Positions 18,494-25,754 of a stretch of DNA of 28,166 bases are shown here, piece by piece; the first letter of the stretch is position 1, and each line of letters starts with the position of its first letter. The translations under genes were made by a program, and so were the position numbers. A model generated the notes under the pieces. The model worked only from the letters and a program-made list of their open reading frames with translations, made no database searches and was not told where the DNA came from. Source of the stretch: an uncultured Clostridia bacterium (GTDB lineage: Bacteria > Bacillota > Clostridia > TANB77 > CAG-508); assembly GCA_934162625.1 (NCBI GenBank), contig CAKPJM010000011.1, forward strand, positions 1 through 28,166, read 5' to 3'.

Positions 18494-19303
18494 TTGATTT
18501 CCATACGCATTGAATTATGGAACAGTGCAAAATTACCAATTTCTAATCGAAAGGAGCTTTCTACTTTGTATTTACATTTTTTAGGAAGAGGTGCAGGTTT
18601 TGCTAATGAGCATACATCTGCATATTTTGTCACTAAAGGTAAGGACTTTTTCTTAATAGATTGTCCATCTTCTACTTTTGTGAAAGTTAAAAATTTTGAT
18701 TTGTCTGCTTATGAAAACTTTTTTGTTCTCATAACGCACACGCATGGCGACCACGTTGGAGGACTTGGGCTGTGGGCTCAATATTGCTTCTTTGTACTTC
18801 ATAAGAAACTTAATATTCTCGCTCCTTCAGAAGAAGTAGCAGAGGATATTAAAGCTCTTCTTACAATTGAAGGAAATTCCTTGGATTGGTACAATCTACA
18901 TCTCATTGATTCCGATAAGCTTTATGGTAACAATATGAGTGTTTATATTGAACCCATTTTGACTAAGCATTCTCCTCAACTTGATGGTAAATGTTTTGGT
19001 TATTACATTGAGAATATTTTTGGAGATGAAGATGTTTCTCCTGATGACCAGCTTTTTGTTTATACTGGCGACACTTCAACATTGCAACCTTTTGAAGAGC
19101 TTTTCGGATTTGCTCGTGAAATTTATGTTGATGTATCCGTTTTTTATGGGCAAATACATTTAAAGCTTGAAGAAACTTTGCCTCAACTCATTGAATTAGC
19201 TCAAAAAGATATAAAAGTATATCTTATGCATTTGGATGATGTTGAAGCTGCAGAAAGAATGATCGCAGATGTTCCCGGAATCGAAATTGTAAATCTTTCA
19301 TAA
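18494..19303 (+). CDS. MBL-fold metallo-hydrolase
   Basis: This 269-residue protein of the metallo-beta-lactamase fold has the metal motif THTHGDH (81-87), plus further likely ligands His159, Asp193 (in TGDT) and His246 (in MHLDD). It resembles the RNase Z-like or cyclic-nucleotide-phosphodiesterase-like branch, but the substrate cannot be set. No signal peptide is visible. The start is a TTG at 18494, only three bases after AGGAGG. That spacing is tight and no in-frame ATG lies nearby, so the exact start is uncertain. Codon choice is somewhat less AT-biased than in its neighbours, and it sits between two toxin-antitoxin-like loci, which hints at an accessory island. Confidence 0.85.
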   Translation: MISIRIELWNSAKLPISNRKELSTLYLHFLGRGAGFANEHTSAYFVTKGKDFFLIDCPSSTFVKVKNFDLSAYENFFVLITHTHGDHVGGLGLWAQYCFFVLHKKLNILAPSEEVAEDIKALLTIEGNSLDWYNLHLIDSDKLYGNNMSVYIEPILTKHSPQLDGKCFGYYIENIFGDEDVSPDDQLFVYTGDTSTLQPFEELFGFAREIYVDVSVFYGQIHLKLEETLPQLIELAQKDIKVYLMHLDDVEAAERMIADVPGIEIVNLS

Positions 19304-19309
19304 AAAAGT

Positions 19310-19345
19310 AATCGGCATAGATTAAAACTCTATGCCGGTTTTATT
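19310..19345 (+). terminator. Terminator of the MBL-fold gene
   Basis: CGGCATAG (19313-19320) pairs with CTATGCCG (19330-19337), followed by GGTTTTATTT, right after the stop codon at 19303. Confidence 0.8.
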
Positions 19346-19731
19346 TATTTAAAGTACTCTATTCCTGATTCAAATAATTTTTGGTCCATATTTCCTGGCA
19401 CATTTATTATATTTCCTCTATAACTTCTTTCTGAATGTGCCATTTTTCCAAGTATTCTACCGTCTTTGCTTGTTATTCCTTCTACTGCATATACTGAACC
19501 ATTTGGATTGTAGTCTATATCGTATGTTGCATTTCCTTTTTCATCTACATATTGTGTTGCTACTTGTCCATTTGCTATTAATTCTTGCATTACTTCTTCA
19601 CTTGCTACAAATTTTCCTTTTCCATGCGAAATTGGTATTACAAATTCCTCTCTTAAATCTACTTTTTCTCCATATGGCACTAGCCCTAATTTTATTAATA
19701 CTTGGAATCCATTACAAATCTCTCCTATCTT
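19345..19731 (-). pseudogene. purL: Remnant of phosphoribosylformylglycinamidine synthase (purL) C-terminus
   Basis: The open frame reads KIGEICNGFQVLIKLG, which carries the nucleophile-elbow motif CNGFQ of the glutamine amidotransferase domain of FGAR amidotransferase. It ends with the conserved tail: ISHGKGKF, QVATQYVDEKGN, YNPNGS, ILGKMAHSER and VPGNMDQKLFE. It lacks everything before the elbow, and a stop codon precedes it (19732-19734). It also lacks the roughly 50 residues normally found between the elbow region and the SHGEGRF-type motif. No start with a ribosome-binding site exists. It is therefore a decayed fragment with an internal deletion, not a working gene. In an intact enzyme the domain supplies ammonia for the fourth step of purine synthesis. 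Confidence 0.85.
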
Positions 19732-19840
19732 TTAAAGGTACTTATTCCTTATATTTTTGATAGGGTTATCATATTATATTACTACTTTTTTTTTCAACAA
19801 ATTTCGTATATATTTTTATTGTTTTTTTGTCAATTCCTTA

Positions 19841-19869
19841 TTGACATATTTTTACAGCTAGCTTATAAT
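19841..19869 (+). promoter_or_regulatory. Promoter of hydrophobic peptide locus 2
   Basis: Perfect consensus: TTGACA (19841-19846), 17 bases, TATAAT (19864-19869). The start would be near 19876. The early leader (ATGAGAATAAGCAG) resembles that of locus 1 (GTGAGAATACTCAG). The rest of the gap from 19732 shows nothing coding. Confidence 0.85.
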
Positions 19870-19896
19870 ATTTTTGAAATGAGAATAAGCAGAGTA

Positions 19897-19936
19897 GTGG
19901 TTAGTCATCTCTTATCTCTAATAGAATAGGAGGTGA
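19897..19936 (+). promoter_or_regulatory. Direct repeat and masked ribosome-binding site of locus 2
   Basis: GTGGTT (19897-19902) recurs at 20125-20130 in the antisense region. UCAUCUC (19905-19911) can pair with GAGGUGA (19930-19936), which contains the ribosome-binding site, with one G-U pair over an 18-base loop. Confidence 0.5.
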
Positions 19937-19941
19937 TTGAT

Positions 19942-20061
19942 ATGATACATATTGAATTATTCCACCAATTCTTTCTATTATCTTTATTTACCAATTTAAT
20001 ACTGTTTATAATAACTTTTATATTAATCATAGCAATCATTTTATTAATTTCAGGCAATTAA
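19942..20061 (+). CDS. 39-residue hydrophobic peptide, candidate type I toxin 2
   Basis: The ATG at 19942 follows AGGAGGTGAT. The product, again exactly 39 residues, begins MIHIELFHQFFLLSLFTNLI and continues as one long hydrophobic segment ending LLISGN. Its sequence has diverged from peptide 1, but length, position, leader, terminator and antisense promoter are all alike. It is a candidate membrane-acting type I toxin. No known family was recognised from the peptide sequence itself. Confidence 0.68.
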   Translation: MIHIELFHQFFLLSLFTNLILFIITFILIIAIILLISGN

Positions 20062-20098
20062 AAATCACTCTCTGTTCTACCGTTAGAGAGTGATTTTT
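20060..20098. terminator. Bidirectional terminator of locus 2
   Basis: A perfect 14-bp stem (20060-20073 with 20085-20098) starts at the peptide stop codon, with A/T-rich tails on both sides. It serves the peptide mRNA and the convergent antisense RNA. Confidence 0.87.
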
Positions 20099-20140
20099 TG
20101 CTCCTAGATGGCAACCACTATTTTGTGGTTTCTCATTTCT
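20060..20140 (-). ncRNA. Candidate antisense antitoxin RNA 2
   Basis: A convergent RNA of about 80 nt is predicted from the promoter at 20147-20174 to the shared terminator. Its first 20 or so bases equal those of antisense RNA 1, including GAGAAACCAC, so the two RNAs could act on each other's targets. There is no terminator between the trmB stop (20190) and this promoter, so transcripts of the cell-division operon may also run into it. Confidence 0.58.
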
Positions 20141-20146
20141 ATTTTT

Positions 20147-20174
20147 ATTATACCATATATTCATTTTTTGTAAA
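20147..20174 (-). promoter_or_regulatory. Antisense RNA 2 promoter
   Basis: TTTACA (20174-20169), 16 bases, TATAAT (20152-20147) on the minus strand. It shares long identical blocks with the locus 1 promoter region (18226-18262 with 20125-20161). Confidence 0.7.
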
Positions 20175-20189
20175 TACCTTTTTGGCAAA

Positions 20190-20853
20190 TTATATATTTT
20201 TTGCAATTATTGCTTTTGTTGTGATGCCTTGTTCTTCGAACATTTTCTCGTGCTCTGTTTCTATGTTATTTGCCCATATAGGTTCCTTATGTAAGTTTTC
20301 TGTTTGTTTTATTATTTCAAAGCCTGTCTCTTCTAAGTATCTTATTGTTGCTTTATACAAGTTATCGTCATCTGTTTTAAAGTATATTTCTCCACCTGGT
20401 TTTAAAAATTTTTTATATTTTTCTAATTGTTTTGTATGTGTTAGTCTTTTTTTGTTATGCCTTGGCTTTGGCCATGGATTACAAAAGTTTATATATATTC
20501 TATCTACTATATCTTTTTCATTTAATATGTTTTGTATTATTTCTATTTCATATGCTGTTAAAAGTACATTGTCTATTTCTTTTTGTGCTTTTAAATATTC
20601 TTTTTCTATATTTCTTTTTGCTAAGCCTAAAACTTCGCTTTTTATATCTATTGCTAAATAGTTTATTTCTGGATTTTGTACTGCAAGTTTTGCTATAAAG
20701 CTTCCTTTTCCACAACCGAAGCTCTAAATGCATTGGTTGATTTTTTCTTTTAAATGCTTCATGCCATTTTCCTAGGTTCTGTGTTGCATTATCTATAAAA
20801 AATTTGCTTTCAGCAAGTTCTTCTCTAACCCACGGTTTTCTTCTCATTCTCAT
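20190..20853 (-). CDS. trmB: tRNA (guanine-N7-)-methyltransferase (+1 frameshift)
   Basis: TrmB methylates G46 of tRNAs using SAM. The 5' frame encodes MRMRRKPWVREELAES and HLEL; the next bases are CTT C GGT TGT GGA. Skipping the C at 20718 gives LGCGKGSF, the SAM-binding loop of TrmB, and the rest follows in the new frame, with INFCNPWPKPRHNKKRL and GGEIYFKTD. The corrected protein is 220 residues, normal for the family. In the annotated frame the protein would end soon after the break, missing the active site. The start overlaps the end of sbp by 29 bases, with GAGGAAG upstream, so it is the last gene of the murA operon. The second ATG at 20847 is an alternative start. Confidence 0.88.
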
Positions 20854-21220
20854 TTTTTGCTTCCTCTTTTTTCTCTATTTTTTTGCTCCATTTATCTATA
20901 TAATATCTACGAATAATTGCAAGGTTTGTGAACATTCTTCCAACAAATACTACGATTGCTGCCAAATATATATCTACATTTAGTTTTACCCCCAACCATG
21001 TTAATAGTATTGAAAGTATTGCGTTCCCAAAGAATCCTGATATAAAAACTTTAAAATCAAAATTTCCTTTTAATACTGATGTTATTCCTCCAAATACTGA
21101 ATCTAAAGCTGCAATTATAGCTATAGCTAAATATCCAGAATATGTATAAGATATTGTTGGAGCATTTATTCCTATTAGTGCTCCTATTACACATCCAATT
21201 ACAATTGCTAATATTATCAT
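20825..21220 (-). CDS. sbp: Small basic protein Sbp (DUF1290)
   Basis: This 131-residue membrane protein has about four hydrophobic segments (for example 1-16, 27-45, 57-77 and 84-96), then a charged Lys/Glu-rich tail. It matches the DUF1290 small basic protein found next to DUF881, ftsQ and murA-type genes in Firmicutes. Its role is unknown but the conserved setting points to division or envelope synthesis. The ATG overlaps the previous stop (TAATG), with GGAGG upstream, so translation is probably coupled. Confidence 0.9.
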   Translation of the reverse strand: MIILAIVIGCVIGALIGINAPTISYTYSGYLAIAIIAALDSVFGGITSVLKGNFDFKVFISGFFGNAILSILLTWLGVKLNVDIYLAAIVVFVGRMFTNLAIIRRYYIDKWSKKIEKKEEAKNENEKKTVG

Positions 21221-21921
21221 TATTCTGCCTCCTTTATATATTCCATGTTTAAATCTCCGTTGTATTTTTTTATTAATATATTATCTTGTCTTACTAAACT
21301 TATATCTTTGCCTTCTTCTAATTTTGTATCTATATATCCATATTGTTTCTTAGATAACCCACTTTCTAGATATGTTGGGTTTCCAATTGCTTTTACAACA
21401 TATGGCGAAACTATTGACTCTTGCCCATTTATACGTATAAATGTAGTTCCTATGTCTACTATATACGAATCATATACTATTCTTTGATCGTTTATTGATA
21501 TTGCTTCTGCTCCCGCTTCTTTTAATTGGTTTACCAATTGCCTTAAATCTTCTGCTGTTATTTTTTGTGCTCTCGTATCTGTTAATGTTATAACTACACC
21601 ATTTCCTTTTACATCATTTTTTCCTAGCAAATTATTTTGTTGTTCTAATTCATTTGCTAATATTTCTGAGGCTTCTTTATCTGTTGCAATAGCTTCATCA
21701 TACTCAGCAATTTTAGAATCTGTTTCTTCTATTTTTTTATTTATTTCTTCTGCTTTTTGTTTAAAGTTGCTTATTTCAGTTCTAAGTTCATCTTCTCTCA
21801 TATTTTCTAAAGATGTAATATCTGTTTGGTTAATAGTTTTAAATTGAATAAATATGACTGTTGTAAGTATTAATACCATTAATCCTATTGTTACTGTTAT
21901 AGTAATTTTACCTTTTTTCAA
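21220..21921 (-). CDS. DUF881 protein, second copy
   Basis: This 233-residue protein has one N-terminal membrane helix (about 7-27), a coiled-coil-like Glu/Lys-rich stretch (about 35-95) and a C-terminal DUF881 domain (VKGNGVVITLTD, AEAISINDQRIV, GNPTYLESG). It starts at TTG (21921) after AGAGGTGAT, three bases after the preceding stop. DUF881 proteins are encoded in division clusters of Gram-positives; their biochemical function is not established. Unlike its upstream paralogue, its frame is intact. Confidence 0.88.
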   Translation of the reverse strand: MKKGKITITVTIGLMVLILTTVIFIQFKTINQTDITSLENMREDELRTEISNFKQKAEEINKKIEETDSKIAEYDEAIATDKEASEILANELEQQNNLLGKNDVKGNGVVITLTDTRAQKITAEDLRQLVNQLKEAGAEAISINDQRIVYDSYIVDIGTTFIRINGQESIVSPYVVKAIGNPTYLESGLSKKQYGYIDTKLEEGKDISLVRQDNILIKKYNGDLNMEYIKEAE

Positions 21922-21924
21922 TTA

Positions 21925-22648
21925 TTAATCACCTCTTGTTAAGTATTCGTAGTTATATACTCCTTCATATTTTGGTATTGTAATTTCTTCACTTGATTGA
22001 ACTGTTACTTTTACGCCATCGTCTGCCATTTTTTGTAGATATCCTCCTGGTCTTGTTAATGCGTATTCCATTCTTTTTGAGTAGCCTATTGCTTTGATTG
22101 TTATTGGCACTCCAACCATTTTTCCATTTATTCTTATAATATTTCCGTCGCAAAGTACTGATGTTGTTGATACTATTCTTTGGTCATTTATTGAAATTGC
22201 ATCTGCTCCAGAATTGAATAATTCATTAATAATATATAGTAAATCCTCTTCATGTACTAAATATTCACTAATATTTAGTACTTCATTACTGTTTATTTCT
22301 CTGTTTTCATCTAATTGGATTATAAAGCCTTGTCCCGAAACTTCGGTTAAGCCTAATAATCTTTGGTTGTTTTTTATTTCTACTTCGTTTTGAGTATCAT
22401 TTTGGTTTTTTGCAGCAGCATTTAATCTTACTTGCTCTAATTTTTGTTCTTTACTTTCTAACTCTCTGTATAAAGCTTCATATTTTCCTTGGCTATTCAA
22501 CAGTTCATCCTTTAAGCCGCTATTATCTTTTAATGTTGTTCCTACTGTTTTTGTGGCAGATTTTATTGTGTTTATTTGTATGCAAATAGCCATTACTAAT
22601 AGCATACACATTGTTCCGCAAAATTGCTGCTATCTTATTTTTAGTCAT
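21925..22648 (-). CDS. DUF881 protein, first copy (+1 frameshift)
   Basis: The real start is the ATG at 22648 after AAAGGAG. It encodes MTKNKIAAIL, then TTG C GGA ACA; skipping the C at 22618 gives ILGTMCMLLVMAICIQ, the expected membrane helix, and the long downstream frame. The corrected protein is 240 residues, with a coiled-coil-like section (about 50-80) and a DUF881 domain (GQGFIIQLDENRE, ADAISINDQRIV, YALTRPGGYL). Without the shift, the only start for the body is an ATG inside the membrane helix with no ribosome-binding site. It is about 40% similar in layout to the next gene, so the pair probably arose by duplication. Confidence 0.86.
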
Positions 22649-22669
22649 TTTAGTCTCCTTTCTTTTGTT

Positions 22670-23686
22670 CTATACTTTTTCTCTAAATACAGTTTTTTCT
22701 GAGTTTTGGAAATATATTTCTCCTTCTTTACCTTTTTCTTTTTCTATAATTTCTTCTATTTTCAAGAGTTTTACATTAATGTTTGTTGTATCTCCAAAAT
22801 TTACAATTTTATTTTCACTTGTTAATGTTAGTTTATAGTTTGTTGAATCCTCTATATCTATATTAGTAATTGTACCTGAAAGAGTTTTATCTGAAACAGA
22901 ATTCATTATCTTTATAACATCTTCTAATTTTTTTAGGTCTTCTACTTCTAATCTGTTTCCCTCTTTTATTTGTTCTGAAGGCGTCTTAAACCCAGTAATA
23001 GTAGGTAATTCTAAAGGTGTTTCAGACATTTCAAGCATATATCCTTGATTATTTACATACACATATGCATTTGCAAATTTTAGCATGTATGTTGGTTTTC
23101 TTTCTATTATGTCTAATGTGACAGTGCCATTTATATTTCTTTTTATTTTTACATTTTCAATGTATGCATTTGTTTTTATATTATTTCTTATTGTTTTATT
23201 TGTGGTTTTGAACATATTATTATCTATTTTTAAAGTTGATAAATTAATAATTTCTTCTGTAGATATTTTATTATTGTTTACTACTTTTATTTCTTTAATA
23301 TTAAATATGCTAGATAGCATAAAAATTACTATTGCAGTTAGAAGTATTAATATTACAAAAAGCCATTTTACAAACTTTAACAACATTCTTTTTTTAGGCT
23401 TGTCTTTAGTAATGTTTTTACTTTGTTGTAATTTCTTTTTCTTTGTATTCTTCTTTTTTGTATTCTTCTTTTTTATATTGTTTTTTTTATTTTTGTTATT
23501 ATTTTTCTTTTTAGCTTTTGTTTTTTCTTCTTTTTTAGGTGTTAATCCTATAATTATTTCATTATCTAAGTTTATAATCTTGTCATTTTCTTTTTTACTA
23601 GTATTTTTTTTCCTTGTTGATTTTTTGTTTTTAGTTTTTTTATTTTCGTATAGCAGATCTACTGTTTGTCCTTTAGATTTTTTCAT
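22670..23686 (-). CDS. ftsQ: Cell-division protein FtsQ/DivIB with long basic N-terminus
   Basis: FtsQ/DivIB is a bitopic divisome protein linking early and late division proteins. The 338-residue product has an unusually long cytoplasmic part of about 105 residues, dominated by Lys and Asn runs. One membrane helix follows (about 106-128), then a POTRA-type domain starting FNIKEIKVVNNNKIS, and a beta domain with RKPTYMLKF, VNNQGYMLE and the terminal EGEIYFQN...FREKV. GGAGG precedes the ATG. It lies between murA and the DUF881 genes, the usual Firmicutes setting. Confidence 0.9.
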   Translation of the reverse strand: MKKSKGQTVDLLYENKKTKNKKSTRKKNTSKKENDKIINLDNEIIIGLTPKKEEKTKAKKKNNNKNKKNNIKKKNTKKKNTKKKKLQQSKNITKDKPKKRMLLKFVKWLFVILILLTAIVIFMLSSIFNIKEIKVVNNNKISTEEIINLSTLKIDNNMFKTTNKTIRNNIKTNAYIENVKIKRNINGTVTLDIIERKPTYMLKFANAYVYVNNQGYMLEMSETPLELPTITGFKTPSEQIKEGNRLEVEDLKKLEDVIKIMNSVSDKTLSGTITNIDIEDSTNYKLTLTSENKIVNFGDTTNINVKLLKIEEIIEKEKGKEGEIYFQNSEKTVFREKV

Positions 23687-23732
23687 GGGTATCCTCCCTA
23701 TTAAAGAATATTATTGAATTCATAATTACTTT

Positions 23733-23765
23733 TTTGTGGGAGCACAATGTGCTCCCTCCTACAAG
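23733..23765. repeat. Minimal hairpin between murA and ftsQ
   Basis: GGGAGCAC-AAT-GTGCTCCC (23738-23756), followed by TCCTACA. It resembles the small CCCCTAC-family hairpins. No T-run follows on the minus strand, so it should not fully stop transcription of the operon. Confidence 0.5.
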
Positions 23766-23795
23766 GATTATTTTACTGTTTATTTGCAATTATTT

Positions 23796-25053
23796 TTAAT
23801 TTATATTTTCTAAAATCATGTTTGCTCCGATTTTATTTAATTTTTTATCTAACCCTTCATATCCTCTTAATATATGTTCAATGTTATTTACTCTTGTTTT
23901 TCCTTTTGCAACCAGTCCTGCAAGAACTACAGCAGCTCCTCCTCTTAGATCTGTTGCTTCTACAGTAGCTGCACTTAGTTTTCTAGTTCCTTTAACTATT
24001 GCAATTTTACCTTCTATATTTATTTTAGCTCCCATTCTTTTTAGTTCATTTATATATTTATATCTATTTTCAAATATATTTTCTACTATTACTGATGTCC
24101 CTTTAGCTGTACAAAGCATACTTGTAAATACAGATTGCATATCTGTTGGGAATCCTGGATATGGCATTGTTTTTATGTCTGTAGATTTTAATTTTCTAGG
24201 AGCGTCTAATATTATTTTGTTTTTATTTATATCAAATTTACAACCACATTCTTCAAGTTTATCTATTACAGGAATAATGTGTTCTGGGATAACATTGTTT
24301 AATTCTAATTTTCCTAATGTAGCAGCTCCCATACAAAGTAAAGTTCCTGCTTCTATTCTATCTGGCATTATGTTATAGCTTACATCTTTTAGTTTTTTTA
24401 CCCCTGTTATTTTTATAATATTACTTCCAGCCCCTTCTACTTTTGCTCCCATTTTATTTAAAAAATTTTGCAAGTCTTTTATTTCCGGTTCCATTGCAGC
24501 ATTTGTAAGTATTGTTTCTCCGTTCTGCAAAAACAGAAGCTAATATGACATTTTCTGTTGCCCCTACCGAAGGAAAGTCCAGATGTATTTCATTTCCTAT
24601 AATTTTATCACATTTACACTTAATATATCCTGAATCTTCCTCTATATTTACACCTAATTTTTTTAATGCTTTTAAATGTAAATCTATAGGCCTAGAGCCT
24701 ATATCACATCCTCCAGGATATGAAAATGTTGTATTTTTAAATCTAGCAAGTATTGCTCCTGCTAAAACTACAGATGATCTCATTTGCCTCATTAGTTCAT
24801 CCGGAATTTCATGCTTATTCATTTTGCTAGAATCTATTACTATTTTACCATTCTTCTTATCTACTTTGCAACCTAAAATCTTTAATATTTTTAAAGTTAT
24901 TTGCGTATCATGAATGTTAGGTACATTGTATAATTTACTAACGCCTCCATTTAGTATGCTAGCTGCTATTATTGGTAATGAAGCATTTTTTGAACCTGAC
25001 ACATTTAAACTACCTTCTAGTATCTTTCCACCTTCAATTATGTAACTTAACAT
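23796..25053 (-). CDS. murA: UDP-N-acetylglucosamine 1-carboxyvinyltransferase (+1 frameshift)
   Basis: MurA performs the first committed step of peptidoglycan synthesis, transferring enolpyruvate from PEP to UDP-GlcNAc. The 5' frame shows GSKNASLPIIAAS (20-32) and the active loop YPGGCDIGSRPID with Cys116, the target of fosfomycin in Cys-type enzymes. At GCA GAA C GGA GAA ACA the frame breaks. Skipping the C at 24522 gives FAEGETILTNAAMEPEI, the standard MurA sequence, and the rest (GYPTD-like PGFPTDMQ, ENIFENRY, LRGGAAVVLAGLVAKG) follows. The corrected length is 418 residues, normal for MurA. AAAGGATG precedes the ATG. It is the first gene of the operon with ftsQ. A second murA elsewhere in the genome is possible. 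Confidence 0.93.
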
Positions 25054-25130
25054 TTTTGTTCATCCTTTCCGTATATAATTTTTGCTATATTTTATGAAGA
25101 GTTTACGGAAAAGGTTACAAATTTAACTTA

Positions 25131-25192
25131 AACAAATGGGGACAGACCCCTTTTGTTTAAAAGTATACAAAAGGGGTCTGTCCCCATTTGTT
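25131..25192. repeat. REPIN-like palindrome, 26-bp perfect arms
   Basis: Arms 25131-25156 and 25167-25192 are perfectly complementary with a 10-base loop; each contains GGGGACAGACCCC plus TTTTGT. It has the same two-unit layout as the element beside RAYT, and lies between the divergent murA operon and cdd. Confidence 0.88.
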
Positions 25193-25206
25193 CCGGGTCG
25201 TTTTAT

Positions 25207-25235
25207 TTGACTTTTATTTTTTCATAATATAGAAT
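25207..25235 (+). promoter_or_regulatory. Promoter of cdd
   Basis: TTGACT (25207-25212), 17 bases, TAGAAT (25230-25235); start near 25242, about 30 bases before the ATG. Confidence 0.6.
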
Positions 25236-25270
25236 AATTGTAATATAATAATTTTGAAAGAAGGTTTTTT

Positions 25271-25675
25271 ATGAGTTTATATAAAGCTATTGAAATTGCA
25301 AAGAGTGTTCGTAAAAATTGTTATTCCCCTTATAGTAAGTATTACGTTGGTTGTGCTTTAAAGTGTAGTTCTGGTAAGATTTATTCTGGATGTAATATTG
25401 AAAATGATGGAATACAGTCAATATGTGCTGAAAGGGTAGCTTTTACAAAGGCTATTTCGGAAGGTGAAAGGGATTTTGAATATATTGTAGTTTGTGGAGG
25501 AAATACACTTGATTCTTTAGATGATTGTTTACCTTGTGGATATTGTAGACAGTTTATGAGTGAATTTGTTGATAAGGATTTTAAAATTTATGCTCTTTCT
25601 AACAATGACAAAGTCACTGAGTATTCTATTTTTGATTTGTTGCCAAATAATTTTAGATTATCTACTCTACCTTGA
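25271..25675 (+). CDS. cdd: Cytidine deaminase
   Basis: This 134-residue zinc enzyme deaminates cytidine and deoxycytidine to uridines in pyrimidine salvage. The zinc and catalytic motifs are CAE (Cys52, Glu54) in NIENDGIQSICAERVAF and PCGYCRQ (Cys89, Cys92). The loop before CAE is one residue shorter than the common NIENASYxxTxCAER form, which brings it close to the blasticidin-deaminase-like branch. The purA promoter overlaps its stop codon. Confidence 0.92.
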   Translation: MSLYKAIEIAKSVRKNCYSPYSKYYVGCALKCSSGKIYSGCNIENDGIQSICAERVAFTKAISEGERDFEYIVVCGGNTLDSLDDCLPCGYCRQFMSEFVDKDFKIYALSNNDKVTEYSIFDLLPNNFRLSTLP

Positions 25676-25700
25676 CTTTTTCTTATATTTGTACGATAAT
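25672..25700 (+). promoter_or_regulatory. Promoter of purA
   Basis: TTGACT (25672-25677), 17 bases, GATAAT (25695-25700), overlapping the cdd stop codon. Confidence 0.55.
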
Positions 25701-25754
25701 ATTTATGTTCTTTCTAGCAAGATTGAACATATTTTATTTTAGGATGTGATTTTT

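Noticed and set aside
23160..23700. Plus-strand hydrophobic ORF opposite ftsQ
   Set aside because: It is the shadow of the Lys/Asn-rich region, whose complement reads as Phe/Leu runs; no ribosome-binding site supports it.
24454..24530. Two murA fragments or a murA pseudogene by random decay
   Set aside because: Only one base separates the frames, everything else is conserved, and the same type of break recurs in four other genes.
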